Source: FEN-299 sp963717945
GTDB taxonomy: Bacteria; Acidobacteriota; Vicinamibacteria; Vicinamibacterales; Fen-181
Assembly (NCBI GenBank): GCA_963717945.1
Contig: CAVQXT010000001.1
Location: forward strand, 558,001 to 622,000
Direction: 5' to 3'
DNA length: 64,000 bases
The translations under genes and the position numbers were made by a program. How positions within the stretch are numbered: the stretch's first letter is position 1; each line of letters begins with the position of its first letter. Below the pieces are notes generated by a model that saw nothing but the letters and a program-made list of their open reading frames with translations, had not been told where the DNA came from and made no database searches. Of the stretch, positions 22,435 through 32,020 are shown in pieces.

Positions 22435-25400
22435 CTACTTCACGACCACCGCGATCATGCCCGACGGGGCCGAGTCAGCCGAGGTGCTCGGATACCCGCC
22501 AGCCACGCTGCCGCCGGTGTACCCCACCACGTTGTTGGCGACAACCTGGTAGTAGTAAGTGGCTCCGGACGTCAGGCCCGGATCCGTGAACGTCCCGGTT
22601 GCGATCGTGCTGCCGCCCGTGATCGTCGCCGGCACCTGGCCGACGGGCGTGAACGGACCCGCCGCCGCGGTTGCCCGGTAGATGCTGAAGCCCGTCGGAT
22701 CCGCGACGTTCGGCGTGTTCGCCGCGGTCGCGAGGGTCAACAGCACCGTGCCAGCGCTCGGGCTGCTGCCGGCACCCGTGGGCACGTTCGGAGCGACCGC
22801 GAGGATCATCGCCCTCATCATGTCGTTCTCTTCGTGGCCCAGGATGTGGCAGTGCCACACGTACTCCCACCCGAAGTTGATCATCGTGTTGGTGACCGTG
22901 TTCGGCGCGTTGGTCGGATCCAAGTTGGTGAACTCGGTCGTGGACTGGAACCCGGCAGGCTTGGTCGGGTCCATCAGCCGCCAGCTGCTCGGCACCGCGA
23001 AGGGCAGTGTCTGCTTGTACGGCCGCAGGGCGACGATGACGTCTTCCAGCGGGTTCATGCGCACCGTGTCCTTCAGGCTCACCTCGTTCGGATCCGGCGG
23101 CTTGATGGCGCCGTCCCATCCGACGCGGTTGATGACCTGCACCGTGAAGAGGTGGAAGTGGACGAAGTGCGTGTCCACGCCGTTGTGCGTGATCTTCCAC
23201 AGCTGCGTCTCACCGTCCTTGAAGATCTCCGTGGGCGGATCCACGAAGCCGTAGGGGATGGTGGTCTGCGTGAGGAAGTTGGTGAACGGCAGCTCGACGC
23301 CCAGGGTGGCGTTCATGCGCCCGTAGTCGAGCGTGAACAGCTCCTGGATGGCCTTCGGCTGGAGCGGCACCACCGACGCGGTCAGGAGCGTCGCGGTGGC
23401 TTTCGCGCCGGTGCCGGCGCCACCCGAGAAGGTGACGCTGGGAACTGCGAGGTACCCGCTCCCCGGGTTGGAGAGCGAGACGCTGGCGACCGGACTCGGG
23501 GCGAGCGTCGCCGTCGCTGCCGCGCCCGTGCCGCCGCCGCCGGTGAAGCCGACCGTCGGCAGCGACGTATAGCCGCCGCCGCCGCTGGTCAGCGTGAGGC
23601 TGGCCACCGCCATCGACTGGAGCGTGGCCGTGGCCGTGGCGCCGGTGCCGCCGCCGCCCGAGAACGCCACCGTCGGCGCGCTCGTGTAACCCGTGCCGGC
23701 CACGGTGACCGTCACGCTGGCCAGGCCGCTCGGCCCCAGAGTCGCCGTGGCCGCCGCGCCCGTGCCGGTGCCCGTGAAGGTGACGCCAGGCGCCGAGGTG
23801 TAAGCCGACCCGACGGCAGTCAACGTCAGGCCTGCCACCGAGCTCGCGTACCCGGCCGTGGCCGCCGCGCCCGAGCCGCCGCCGCCGGTGAAGGCGACCG
23901 CCGGCGCGGAGGTGAAGCCCGTGCCGGGCGCCGTCAACGTCACACCGCCGACCGTGGTCGGGACGAGCGTGACCGTCGCCGCCGCTCCGGCGCCGCCGCC
24001 GCCCGTGAAGACGACGGCCGGGGCGGAGGTATAGCCCGAGCCACCTGCCCCGAGCGTGACGCTGGCCACCGAGGCCGGCGCCAAGCTTGCCACGGCCGTG
24101 GCGCCCGTGCCGCCACCGCCGCTGAAGCTGACCGTCGGAGCCGACGTGTATCCCGACCCCGCGTTGTTCACGATGACACTGGCAACGCCGCCCGTCGACA
24201 GTCCGACGGTCGCTGCGGCACCCGTGCCGACGCCGCCGGTGAAGACGACCGTCGGAGCCGACGTGTAGCCAGTGCCGGTCGAGACGAGGGTCAACCCGCT
24301 GACCGTCATCGTGGCCGCCGCCGTCGCGTTCCGGCCGCCGCCGCCGGTGAACCTGACGGTCGGTCGGCTGGTGTACCCGGAGCCAGCGGCCGTGACCGTG
24401 ATGCTGGCCACCGAGGTCGTGCTCAGCGCCGCCGTGGCCCTGGCCCCGGTGCCGCCGCCGCCCGTGAAGGAGACGGTCGGAGCCGAGGTGTAACCAGAAC
24501 CGGCGCTGACCAGCCGGATGCTGTTGACGGCGCCGCGCCTGATGGTCACAGTCGCCGCGGCGCCCGAACCGCCGCCGCCCGCGAAGACGACGGTCGGAGC
24601 CGAGGTGTAGCCCGAGCCGCCGGCGTTGAGCGTGAGGGTCCCAACCGACGTTGGCGCCAACGCCGCTGTCGCTGCCGCGCCGGTGCCGCCGCCACCCGTG
24701 AAGGTGACCGTTGGCACCGAGGTGTAACGGCTGCCGCCGTTGGTGACGGCAATCGCGTTCACCGACAGCGTGGCCGACGCCGCAGCACCCGCGCCGCCGC
24801 CGCCGCTGAAGCTCACGGCCGGAGCGGACGTGTAGCCGCTGCCGCCTGCCGTGAGCGTGAGGCCCGTGAGCCCGGGAGGTGCAATCACGGCCGTGCCGGT
24901 CGTGCCGGTGCCGTTGCCGCCCGCGAAGGTGACCGTCGGCGCCGAGCTGTAGCCGCTCCCGCCGGCCGTCATGGTCACGCTCAGGACGCCGGTCGTACCC
25001 AGCGACGCCGTGGCCGTGGCGCCCGAGCCGCCGCCGCCGGTGAAGCTCACCGCCGGGGCTGACGTATAACCCGAGCCACCGCTCGACAACGTGAACGCGC
25101 TGGCGAGGCTGGTCGGCGTCAGGGCCGCGGTCGCCGTGGCGCCCGTGCCGCCGCTACCCGTGATGTTCACCGATGGGGCGGCCGTGTAGCCCGTGCCACC
25201 GCTGGTCAGCGTGAGACCGGTGAGGCTGGCCGGCGTCAGGTTCGCCGTGGCCGCGGCGCCCGTGCCGCCGCCACCAGTGAAGCCTACCGTCGGGGGCGCG
25301 GTGTAACCGCCGCCGCCGGCGTTCAACGTCAAGTTCGCGAGCCCGCTCGGCGCGATCGCGGCCGTCGCCGTGGCGCCCGTGCCGCCGCCGCCGTTCAAGC

Positions 25401-28400
25401 TGACCGTCGGGGCCGTGGTGTAGCCCGTCCCGGGCGTGCCCACCGCCACGCTCGCGACGCCGACCGGGGTCATGGTGGCCGTGGCCGCGGCGCCCGTGCC
25501 GCCGCCGCCGGTGATGGCCACCGTCGGAGTGGTAGTGAAGCCCGTGCCGCCAGCCGTGACCGCCACGCCCGCGACTGCGCTCGGGGCCAGCGTCGCCACG
25601 GCCGTCGCCGTCACGCCGGTCGACGGCGCGGAGATCGCGACCGCCGGTGGGGTGGTGTAGCCCGCGCCGCCGGCCGTCAGCGTGACGCTGGCCACGCCGC
25701 TCGGCGAGAAGTTGACGCTCGTATCCTGGATCTTGACGTAGGTGTTCGGCCCGTTCCCGTTCGCCGCCGGGTAGACCGCCTCAGGCACGATTACCTGGTC
25801 CTGCGTCGCCGCGAACAGACCGGGCAGGCCGGCCTGAAGCGCCGCCAGGCTGAACGGCGTGGTGTTCGGGTTCGCGCCGGTCACCTGGAACCGCATGATG
25901 GTCCGGGTGTTCGGCCCGTAGCCGGCCAGCGTGGCCGGGGCGCCGCCCGACGCGGACTGGTCCGGATCGTTGGTGTAGTAGTCGAGGCGCGGGTCGTTCC
26001 CGGGGACCGGAGCCGGCGCGTCGTTGTACAGGATCAGCGTGCACGGGTTCACGTTCCGAGCCGCGCACAGCGCCGGTGCCTGCGTGAAGTCGATGATGAT
26101 GTCCGCCCGTTCCGCCCCGCCGAGCATCAGCCCGTGGTTCAGAACGTTCAGCACCGTGATGCTGCGCTTGTTGTAGTCGTAGCTGATCGGCGTCGACGGG
26201 ATGACCGCCACCTGCGGCATCAGCCCGCCTTCCGCGCCGATCTGGATGATCGGCGGCCCGGCCGCGAGCGGGTTGGGCACGCCGCCCACCCGGGCGTCGG
26301 AGTTGCCCCAGCTGAGAATTGATCTCTCGCCAAACGTCCCGGCCGTGAAGCCGGCGGTCGAGGAGTACAGCGGCCAGCAGTTGGCCGGCAGCCCCGTCGC
26401 CGTGGTCAATGTCGAGGTGACCAGGCCGCCCCCGTTCAGCGCGAGCGACGTGCTCAGGGCGCAATTCGGGAGCACGCGGCCTGCAGCCGCCGGGATGGCC
26501 GGCACCATGGGGACTTCCGTCAGGGTGGAGGTCACGGCCGACACCGCCGCTCCGGCGCCCACGCCAGGGGCCGTGTCCGCAATCGTGATCGTCGCCCCCG
26601 TGCATGGCGCCGTCGGCTGGGTGACGATCGTGACGTCGATGATGCCGTTGGTGTAGGCCACGCCGCCGAACGTGCCGCTGCCCACGGTGGCCACCGCGGT
26701 GGCGCCGGTACAGCCGGTGACCGTCGCCACCGGGGCCGTGTAGTTGGCGCCCGGGTTGGTGATCACCGCGCTCAGCGTCACGGGCTCGGCCACGTAGAGG
26801 CCGAGGTTCCACGTGCGGTCGTTCGCCGCGTTCAGGACCTGGAACCGGTAGGCGGCCGGCGCCACCACGAGGTTCGGGTAGGCCGTGCCGTTGACGACCG
26901 GCGTGTCCATGAACGCTTCAGGCGTCGAGGCCGGCGCGTTGGCCGGGGCCGGCTGCGACGGGTCTGGCACGCCGGGGCACATCAGCGGCGGGAACGCGAG
27001 GCCCACGCCGCCGGGATACGCCGCGCTCGTGCAGGGATACGCCGGAAGCAGCAGGCTGGACGGCTGCTGGGGCGGCCAGAACCACGGGCCCCAGTCGTAA
27101 CGCCCGAACGGGTTCGCGCCGGTGAGGTCGGCCGGGTTCTGGTTGGGCGAGTAGACGTGCGGGAACCAGAGGTTGCCGAACCCGCCCCAGCCGGTGACGT
27201 CCCAGGTGGGGTCTTCGGCCGCCGACTGCGTGCCGGCGCCGCCGTTGTCAGGAACGAAGGTCTTGTCCTGGAGCACCAGCGGGTACATGTGCCCAAGGTC
27301 GTTACTCAGGATCGCGCCGGTCACGGGGGAGGTCACGATCGTGCCGGGGACGCCCCAGCTGGCCAGCGCCGATTCCTGCACCGGATCGACGATCAGATAA
27401 CCCGCGGCCTCGCCCGCGTAGACGTTGAGACGCGTGATGCCGTAGGCGTGGTCGTGGTAGAACATGAACCGACCGCTCTGCTGGTTCGTCCAGTAGTAGG
27501 TCGCGAAGCCGTCGGTCAGCGTCGGCGCCGTGGGGAACACCGACGCGTTGGTCTCCATGTCGGGGACGTTCATGAAGCTCAGGCCCTTGGAGAAGCCAGC
27601 GACTGCCGGCTGGCCGTCGCCCCCAGCCGGGGTAATCCATGTGTGCGGCGTTCCATCGCTGATCCACGGCGTGTTGCCGCCGTGAAGGTGGATCGTAGCG
27701 CGCTTGAGCGAGGCCATGGCGTTGTTCACGCCGTCGGTCACCATCCCGGCGCCCATGTAGGTCGTGTCGGTCGGGATGTTGAGATCGGTGGTCAGTTGGT
27801 TGTTGAAGAGCACCCGGGTCGCGACTCCACGCGTCGCGAGGATGATCGGGCCGAGGTAGTGGTTGGCCGCATCGGCGGGGTTGTTCATGTCGTAATAACC
27901 CCGCACGTTCGACCCGCCGGTCGCCTGGAAGGCGCTGTGGAACATCTGCGGGAACTCTCTGAGGCCGATCCTGTAGAAGTTGCTCCCGGGGAAGGTCGTC
28001 GTGTCGGCAACCGCCAGGGGGATGTAATTGCCGAGATTATTGGCATTGGCCGCGCCCAGGCCGGGCAGGCCGTCCACGAACTTCTGCATGCCGCCGCTCA
28101 GCACGCCGCCGGTGACCGTGGGCAGCGGGCTGTTCATCCAGTTGGCCACGCCGAAGTAGTCGGGCGGGCCGAAGTTGGTCAGCGCGAGCGCGGTCGGGCC
28201 GGCGCCCACCTGGGCCAGCGGGCTCAGGCCGGAGGTGCCGGGGCTCACGCCCGCGATCTGCGCGGCCACGCCGACCTTCTGCTTGGCCGCGGCCCTGCGG
28301 GCGGCCTGGCGCTTGAGGTGCTTCAGGATGCCCGGAGGGCACGGGTTGAGGGTGCGACCGTTCACGACGCACGACGTCGTGGTCTGAGCTCCCTGAGGCT

Positions 28401-28602
28401 TCTGGGGTCCGGCCGCCGGGGCCGCGGCCCCCGTCGTCGTCGCAGGAGCCGTCGCGCTCCCGTTGACGGCGGCTGACATCGCGGTGCCGCTTGTGCCGTT
28501 CGACGCGGAAGCGCTGATCCCCTGCCCGGTCGCCCAGATGAGGGCGGCCGCCAGGACGACCAGCGCAAGGGCCGCTCGCCGTGCGTTTCTCCACCTGACC
28601 AT
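22435..28602 (-). CDS. Giant multicopper oxidase with about 20 tandem beta-repeat units
   Basis: 2055 residues; ATG preceded by AGGAGGAG. A signal peptide (about 1-32) leads to cupredoxin domains. All four copper motifs are present: HLHGG (H305), HDH (383-385), HFVHFH (from H1812) and HCHILGHEENDMM (from H1917). Between the second and third motifs lies a block of about 780 residues (roughly 962-1740) of about 20 units of 39 residues, each like GGSGYTSAPTVSFTGGGG. Two divergent units also occur near 605-690. A fibronectin-like tail (about 1945-2040) follows. Likely an extracellular metal or phenol oxidase; Mn(II) or Cu(I) are possible substrates. Large MCOs with internal insertions, such as MofA, are a loose comparison only. 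Confidence 0.88.
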   Translation of the reverse strand: MVRWRNARRAALALVVLAAALIWATGQGISASASNGTSGTAMSAAVNGSATAPATTTGAAAPAAGPQKPQGAQTTTSCVVNGRTLNPCPPGILKHLKRQAARRAAAKQKVGVAAQIAGVSPGTSGLSPLAQVGAGPTALALTNFGPPDYFGVANWMNSPLPTVTGGVLSGGMQKFVDGLPGLGAANANNLGNYIPLAVADTTTFPGSNFYRIGLREFPQMFHSAFQATGGSNVRGYYDMNNPADAANHYLGPIILATRGVATRVLFNNQLTTDLNIPTDTTYMGAGMVTDGVNNAMASLKRATIHLHGGNTPWISDGTPHTWITPAGGDGQPAVAGFSKGLSFMNVPDMETNASVFPTAPTLTDGFATYYWTNQQSGRFMFYHDHAYGITRLNVYAGEAAGYLIVDPVQESALASWGVPGTIVTSPVTGAILSNDLGHMYPLVLQDKTFVPDNGGAGTQSAAEDPTWDVTGWGGFGNLWFPHVYSPNQNPADLTGANPFGRYDWGPWFWPPQQPSSLLLPAYPCTSAAYPGGVGLAFPPLMCPGVPDPSQPAPANAPASTPEAFMDTPVVNGTAYPNLVVAPAAYRFQVLNAANDRTWNLGLYVAEPVTLSAVITNPGANYTAPVATVTGCTGATAVATVGSGTFGGVAYTNGIIDVTIVTQPTAPCTGATITIADTAPGVGAGAAVSAVTSTLTEVPMVPAIPAAAGRVLPNCALSTSLALNGGGLVTSTLTTATGLPANCWPLYSSTAGFTAGTFGERSILSWGNSDARVGGVPNPLAAGPPIIQIGAEGGLMPQVAVIPSTPISYDYNKRSITVLNVLNHGLMLGGAERADIIIDFTQAPALCAARNVNPCTLILYNDAPAPVPGNDPRLDYYTNDPDQSASGGAPATLAGYGPNTRTIMRFQVTGANPNTTPFSLAALQAGLPGLFAATQDQVIVPEAVYPAANGNGPNTYVKIQDTSVNFSPSGVASVTLTAGGAGYTTPPAVAISAPSTGVTATAVATLAPSAVAGVAVTAGGTGFTTTPTVAITGGGGTGAAATATMTPVGVASVAVGTPGTGYTTAPTVSLNGGGGTGATATAAIAPSGLANLTLNAGGGGYTAPPTVGFTGGGGTGAAATANLTPASLTGLTLTSGGTGYTAAPSVNITGSGGTGATATAALTPTSLASAFTLSSGGSGYTSAPAVSFTGGGGSGATATASLGTTGVLSVTMTAGGSGYSSAPTVTFAGGNGTGTTGTAVIAPPGLTGLTLTAGGSGYTSAPAVSFSGGGGAGAAASATLSVNAIAVTNGGSRYTSVPTVTFTGGGGTGAAATAALAPTSVGTLTLNAGGSGYTSAPTVVFAGGGGSGAAATVTIRRGAVNSIRLVSAGSGYTSAPTVSFTGGGGTGARATAALSTTSVASITVTAAGSGYTSRPTVRFTGGGGRNATAAATMTVSGLTLVSTGTGYTSAPTVVFTGGVGTGAAATVGLSTGGVASVIVNNAGSGYTSAPTVSFSGGGGTGATAVASLAPASVASVTLGAGGSGYTSAPAVVFTGGGGAGAAATVTLVPTTVGGVTLTAPGTGFTSAPAVAFTGGGGSGAAATAGYASSVAGLTLTAVGSAYTSAPGVTFTGTGTGAAATATLGPSGLASVTVTVAGTGYTSAPTVAFSGGGGTGATATATLQSMAVASLTLTSGGGGYTSLPTVGFTGGGGTGAAATATLAPSPVASVSLSNPGSGYLAVPSVTFSGGAGTGAKATATLLTASVVPLQPKAIQELFTLDYGRMNATLGVELPFTNFLTQTTIPYGFVDPPTEIFKDGETQLWKITHNGVDTHFVHFHLFTVQVINRVGWDGAIKPPDPNEVSLKDTVRMNPLEDVIVALRPYKQTLPFAVPSSWRLMDPTKPAGFQSTTEFTNLDPTNAPNTVTNTMINFGWEYVWHCHILGHEENDMMRAMILAVAPNVPTGAGSSPSAGTVLLTLATAANTPNVADPTGFSIYRATAAAGPFTPVGQVPATITGGSTIATGTFTDPGLTSGATYYYQVVANNVVGYTGGSVAGGYPSTSADSAPSGMIAVVVK
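23385..25716 (-). repeat. About 20 tandem 117-bp coding repeats in the multicopper oxidase gene
   Basis: Each unit encodes about 39 residues (range about 36-41) with a GSGYTSAPTV core, a FTGGGGTGA glycine loop and an ATATL linker. Units differ by many substitutions, so the array is old or diversified, yet register and length are kept. The block sits between the second and third copper motifs of the oxidase. Confidence 0.9.
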
Positions 28603-28758
28603 ACTCTCCTCCTTCGCGGCCCGCGATGGCCGGCTGCCCGTACTGTTCTCAGCGAACCGAAATGGTCATCTCTTGCGATCCGAGCCTCCGAACCCGTCAC
28701 CGGAGACGAGGGCGACCGCTCACCGGTCGCGCCCGCCGCTGCGGCCGCCTTGCCCCAC

Positions 28759-29091
28759 TCACTCCCGGGGCCGCTCCAGGAACTCGTAGTCGTCGACCGT
28801 CGCCGCCACCGTCCAGTTTCCGTGCCGCGGCCCGGCCGGCTCGACGCGGGCCACGCGTCCCCTGCAGCGCACTCGCGTGCCCACCGCCCCCGCGAAGATC
28901 GGCAGCGCCACGACGAACTCGATGACGGCGCTCGTGTCGGGCGCCGGACCCTCGTGGCTGAACCGGACGCCGGTGCGGCTCATGTCGAGCGTCCACGCCG
29001 GCCGCCACGCCTCGTCCTCCCCCTGCCGGAAGCGCAAAGTCGTCGCGATCGGGTAGCGCCGGGCTCGCGGTACTAGCTCCACATCGACCAT
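28759..29091 (-). CDS. PilZ domain protein (c-di-GMP binding)
   Basis: 110 residues from ATG at 29091. The PilZ fold has the N-terminal RRYPI arginine motif (residues 10-14, in PRARRYPIATTLRF) and the DMSRTGVRF motif (a D.S..G signature near residue 36), the two parts that bind cyclic di-GMP. Then come a beta-barrel with RVRCRGRVARVEP and a closing helix region YEFLERP. It is a single-domain protein, likely a cytoplasmic c-di-GMP receptor for motility, pili or polysaccharide. The window's pil genes are on the opposite strand 25 kb away, so a link is only possible. Confidence 0.85.
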   Translation of the reverse strand: MVDVELVPRARRYPIATTLRFRQGEDEAWRPAWTLDMSRTGVRFSHEGPAPDTSAVIEFVVALPIFAGAVGTRVRCRGRVARVEPAGPRHGNWTVAATVDDYEFLERPRE

Positions 29092-29268
29092 CGGATACCT
29101 GCATCGCTTGCCTTGCCCCTGGCGCGACAGACACCCAGCCCGACAGAGTGCCTGCATGGGTAGCAATTGTTGGCGGAGCGAGGCGGCGGGACAATGACCC
29201 GATGGTCCCGGACGGAGTGGTACTTCAGGTACTAGCGGACGAGGTACGGACGGCCCGGAGGTCGCGCG

Positions 29269-30000
29269 CTAGCGCGTCCGGGGGCGGGGGGCCGGCTTCG
29301 GGCCGGCCGGCTCGCGGGCCGGGGCCGCGTCGAGCCCGTCGAGCAGCCGGTGGTGCACCGCGTAGAGGCCCAGCTCGAGGCGGTTGGAGACGCCGAGCTT
29401 GTCGAAGATGTGGGAGACGTGGTTCTTCACGGTCTGCTCGGACAGGCCGAACTGGCCGCCGATGTCCTTGTTGGTGGCGCCCTCCACGATGGCGGCGATG
29501 ACCTGGATCTCGCGCGGCGTCAGGCTCGCCGCGGGCGAGACGGACCGGACCTTCTTCTCTTCGGTCTGCTTCAGGCTCGCCAGCATGTCCTCCAGCGTGT
29601 CGTGCCCGACCCAGAGCACGCCGGACATGACCGCGCGGATGCACTTGTAGAGCATCTGCGTGGCCGACTCCTTGAGGACGACTCCGCGCGCGCCGAGCCG
29701 CAGCGCCTCCACCGTGTCCTGCCGGTCGATGGCGGCCGTGAGCAGCACGATCCGCATCCCGGGAACCGTGCACGCCAGTTCCCTGAGCACCCCGAGGCCG
29801 TCGAGCCGGGGCATGGCCAGGTCGAGCAGGAGGATGTCCGGCTTGGCCTGTCGCGCGCGCTCCACGGCTTCCACGCCGTCCGCGGCTTCGCCCACCACCG
29901 ATAATCCCGGCTGGAGTTCCAGCAGCTTGCGGAGACCGTCCCTGACGATGGCATGGTCGTCGGCGATCACGATCCGGACCGGCGGGTCGACGCGTTTCAT
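29269..30000 (-). CDS. NarL/FixJ-type LuxR response regulator
   Basis: 243 residues from ATG at 30000. The receiver domain (8-125) has the acidic pair Asp14-Asp15, phospho-acceptor Asp60 in ILLLDLAMP, and switch residues around LLTAA and Lys in VLKESA. The LuxR-type DNA-binding domain (about 158-220) has LTPREIQVIAAIVEGATNKD and SEQTVKNHVSHIFDKLGVSN. A Pro/Arg/Ala-rich tail extends about 20 residues beyond the domain. It is likely activated by the histidine kinase encoded just upstream (80-base gap, same strand). Confidence 0.93.
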   Translation of the reverse strand: MKRVDPPVRIVIADDHAIVRDGLRKLLELQPGLSVVGEAADGVEAVERARQAKPDILLLDLAMPRLDGLGVLRELACTVPGMRIVLLTAAIDRQDTVEALRLGARGVVLKESATQMLYKCIRAVMSGVLWVGHDTLEDMLASLKQTEEKKVRSVSPAASLTPREIQVIAAIVEGATNKDIGGQFGLSEQTVKNHVSHIFDKLGVSNRLELGLYAVHHRLLDGLDAAPAREPAGPKPAPRPRTR

Positions 30001-30082
30001 GTGTGTCTCGCTCCCCGTAGGGCCTCGCGTCCCCCCGGACCCGGGCCGAAGCCGCCGGACCCCTGGGGGGACGGCGGCTGAA

Positions 30083-31858
30083 TCACAGATTCTCGCTCCG
30101 CTGGATGAGAATGTCGAGACGGGATCCCTTGCCGGGGGTGGACTCCACCCAGAGGCGTCCGCCAATCGACCGCACGCGCTCGGTCGGGATCGCCGGCTCG
30201 GCGGGCCGATCCGCCAGCTCATCGTCGGAGAGCCGGCCGGTGAAGTCGAACCCGCGGCCGTTGTCGTCCACGACCAGCCGGCAGCCCCCGTCCAGCGCGT
30301 CGAGCGAGACCCTGACCTCGCTCGCGCGACCGTGCGTCCGTGCGTTCACCAGCGCGTCGCCCAGGATCCGGGCGATCTCGCGGCAGACGTGCGGCGGGAG
30401 ATCGACGTGATCGACCTCGGAGACGAATGTCGCCGTCACGCCGCCGGCGCGACCGAAGGCGGCGACGATGTCCGCGAGCGTGGCGTGCAGCGTCCGGCCG
30501 TCGGCGCGCAGCGGCCGCAGCTGGCGCATGAGCGTGCGCACGTCGGCGACCTGCTCCCGCACCATCTGCTGCAGCCGCTCGATCGTGGCGGCGGTTTCCG
30601 AGGGGGCCTGCCCGATCCGCTGGCGCGCCACTTCCATTTCGAACTCGAGGCCGATGAGCGACTGGACGAGGCCGTCGTGCAGCTCGCGCGCCACCCGCCC
30701 GCGTTCAACCTCCTCGACCTTGGTCCGCAGTCGCCGCACGAGATACAGGTTGACCAGCGCGGGCCCCACCTGGCGGCCGATCGTCTGCAGGAACCGGAGC
30801 TCCGAGTCGCTGGTCGCGTCGGCCGCGGGATCCACGAGCAGCATCCGGACCCGCCAGTCGTCCACCACCGTGCTCGTCAGCATCAGCGACGACCACGCGA
30901 GACCGCCGGCCACCCGATCGGGAACGGGGAAGTCGGAGGTGACGCGCCGGCCTCCGGAGTCGACTCCGTGCATGGCCGGGGCCGGACGATTCCCGCGGGC
31001 CGCCCCGTGCAAAGCGCCCCACGTATCGGCGTCGGCCGGGGTCTGGAAGACGTACCCGCTCCGCTGTGACTTGTCGGGCTCGACCGGCCGACCCGGCGAC
31101 TCCGGCGCCGCCGGGTCGCCGCGCGCCGACCACACGAAGGTGCGGCCCGTCGAGAGTTCCTCCGACACGAGCAGCGCGTGCGCGGCGCCGAACGCCTGCT
31201 TCACCTCGGCGAGCACCGTGCGGACGCTCGCGCCGAGCCCCGCCTGGACCCGCACGTGCCGGCCGATGCGCGCGAGCAGGGCGGACTCGGCCCGGAGCCC
31301 GCGGTTCCACTCGGCGAGATACCCGAGGATGAACGTCACCAGCAGCAGCCAGGCCGACCGCATGATCAAGTCGCCCAGCCGCAGCGGAACCCCGAGGTAG
31401 CCGCCGAGCGCGGCGAGGGCGTCCACAACCAGAATCGTGACTGACGCGATTCCGACGATGGCCGTCTGCCTGAACCCCCACCTGAACGCGGCGACCAGCA
31501 GGGCGAAGACGAACAGCGGCGGCGAGAAGTGGCTGCTCGGTCCCCCGGTCACCGTCGTGATGACCGCCGCCCAGAAGAGATCGATGCCCTCGACCTCCAT
31601 GCCGCGGTGAACGACGGCGGGGGGCCGGAACTCGACCAGCAGGAACACCAGCACGCTGTAGAGGCCGTAGCCGACGAGGATCGCGTCCAGCAGGGTCGTG
31701 AACCGCGGCACCGGCGGCAGATCGAAGCGGGTCGAGACCAGAAGCGCGAGCGCCACGACGAGCCGGGCCCGCGCGACGATCCGCTCGAGCCGCTCGCGCT
31801 CGTGGACGTCAAGTGGGACGATCCTGCCTGCGATGGCGGGGTTTCGCATCCGGGTCAC
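30083..31858 (-). CDS. NarX/LiaS-like membrane sensor histidine kinase (HisKA_3)
   Basis: 591 residues from GTG at 31858, chosen for AGGAG seven bases upstream; TTG at 31909 or ATG at 31849 are alternatives. Five to six membrane helices (about 25-180) form the sensor, with GGPSSHFSPPLFVFALLVAA in the middle. A GAF-like region follows (about 195-375). The HisKA_3 dimerisation helix holds the phospho-acceptor His in ARELHDGLVQSLIGLE. The HATPase has N box ALVNARTHG, and DDNGRGFDF and GGRLWVESTPGKGS as G boxes. It should phosphorylate the neighbouring regulator at Asp60. The signal is unknown. Confidence 0.9.
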   Translation of the reverse strand: MTRMRNPAIAGRIVPLDVHERERLERIVARARLVVALALLVSTRFDLPPVPRFTTLLDAILVGYGLYSVLVFLLVEFRPPAVVHRGMEVEGIDLFWAAVITTVTGGPSSHFSPPLFVFALLVAAFRWGFRQTAIVGIASVTILVVDALAALGGYLGVPLRLGDLIMRSAWLLLVTFILGYLAEWNRGLRAESALLARIGRHVRVQAGLGASVRTVLAEVKQAFGAAHALLVSEELSTGRTFVWSARGDPAAPESPGRPVEPDKSQRSGYVFQTPADADTWGALHGAARGNRPAPAMHGVDSGGRRVTSDFPVPDRVAGGLAWSSLMLTSTVVDDWRVRMLLVDPAADATSDSELRFLQTIGRQVGPALVNLYLVRRLRTKVEEVERGRVARELHDGLVQSLIGLEFEMEVARQRIGQAPSETAATIERLQQMVREQVADVRTLMRQLRPLRADGRTLHATLADIVAAFGRAGGVTATFVSEVDHVDLPPHVCREIARILGDALVNARTHGRASEVRVSLDALDGGCRLVVDDNGRGFDFTGRLSDDELADRPAEPAIPTERVRSIGGRLWVESTPGKGSRLDILIQRSENL

Positions 31859-32020
31859 ATCGGCTCCTGCTTCCCGCATGAGGATACACCGACCTTGCGC
31901 GAACGCCAATGCCGCCCGGGCCGCATGTCAACGCTCGTTTGAAGTGTCCCCATCCCTCGCTGGTGTGAAAGGTCCCCTCTTGTCATCGTTCACGTCGAGG
32001 CCGTTGAGCAGGTCCCCGAT

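Noticed and set aside
23385..25716. Regular repeats that could be mistaken for a CRISPR array
   Set aside because: Units are 117 bases, diverged, contiguous without spacers and encode a continuous protein; no cas genes are nearby.
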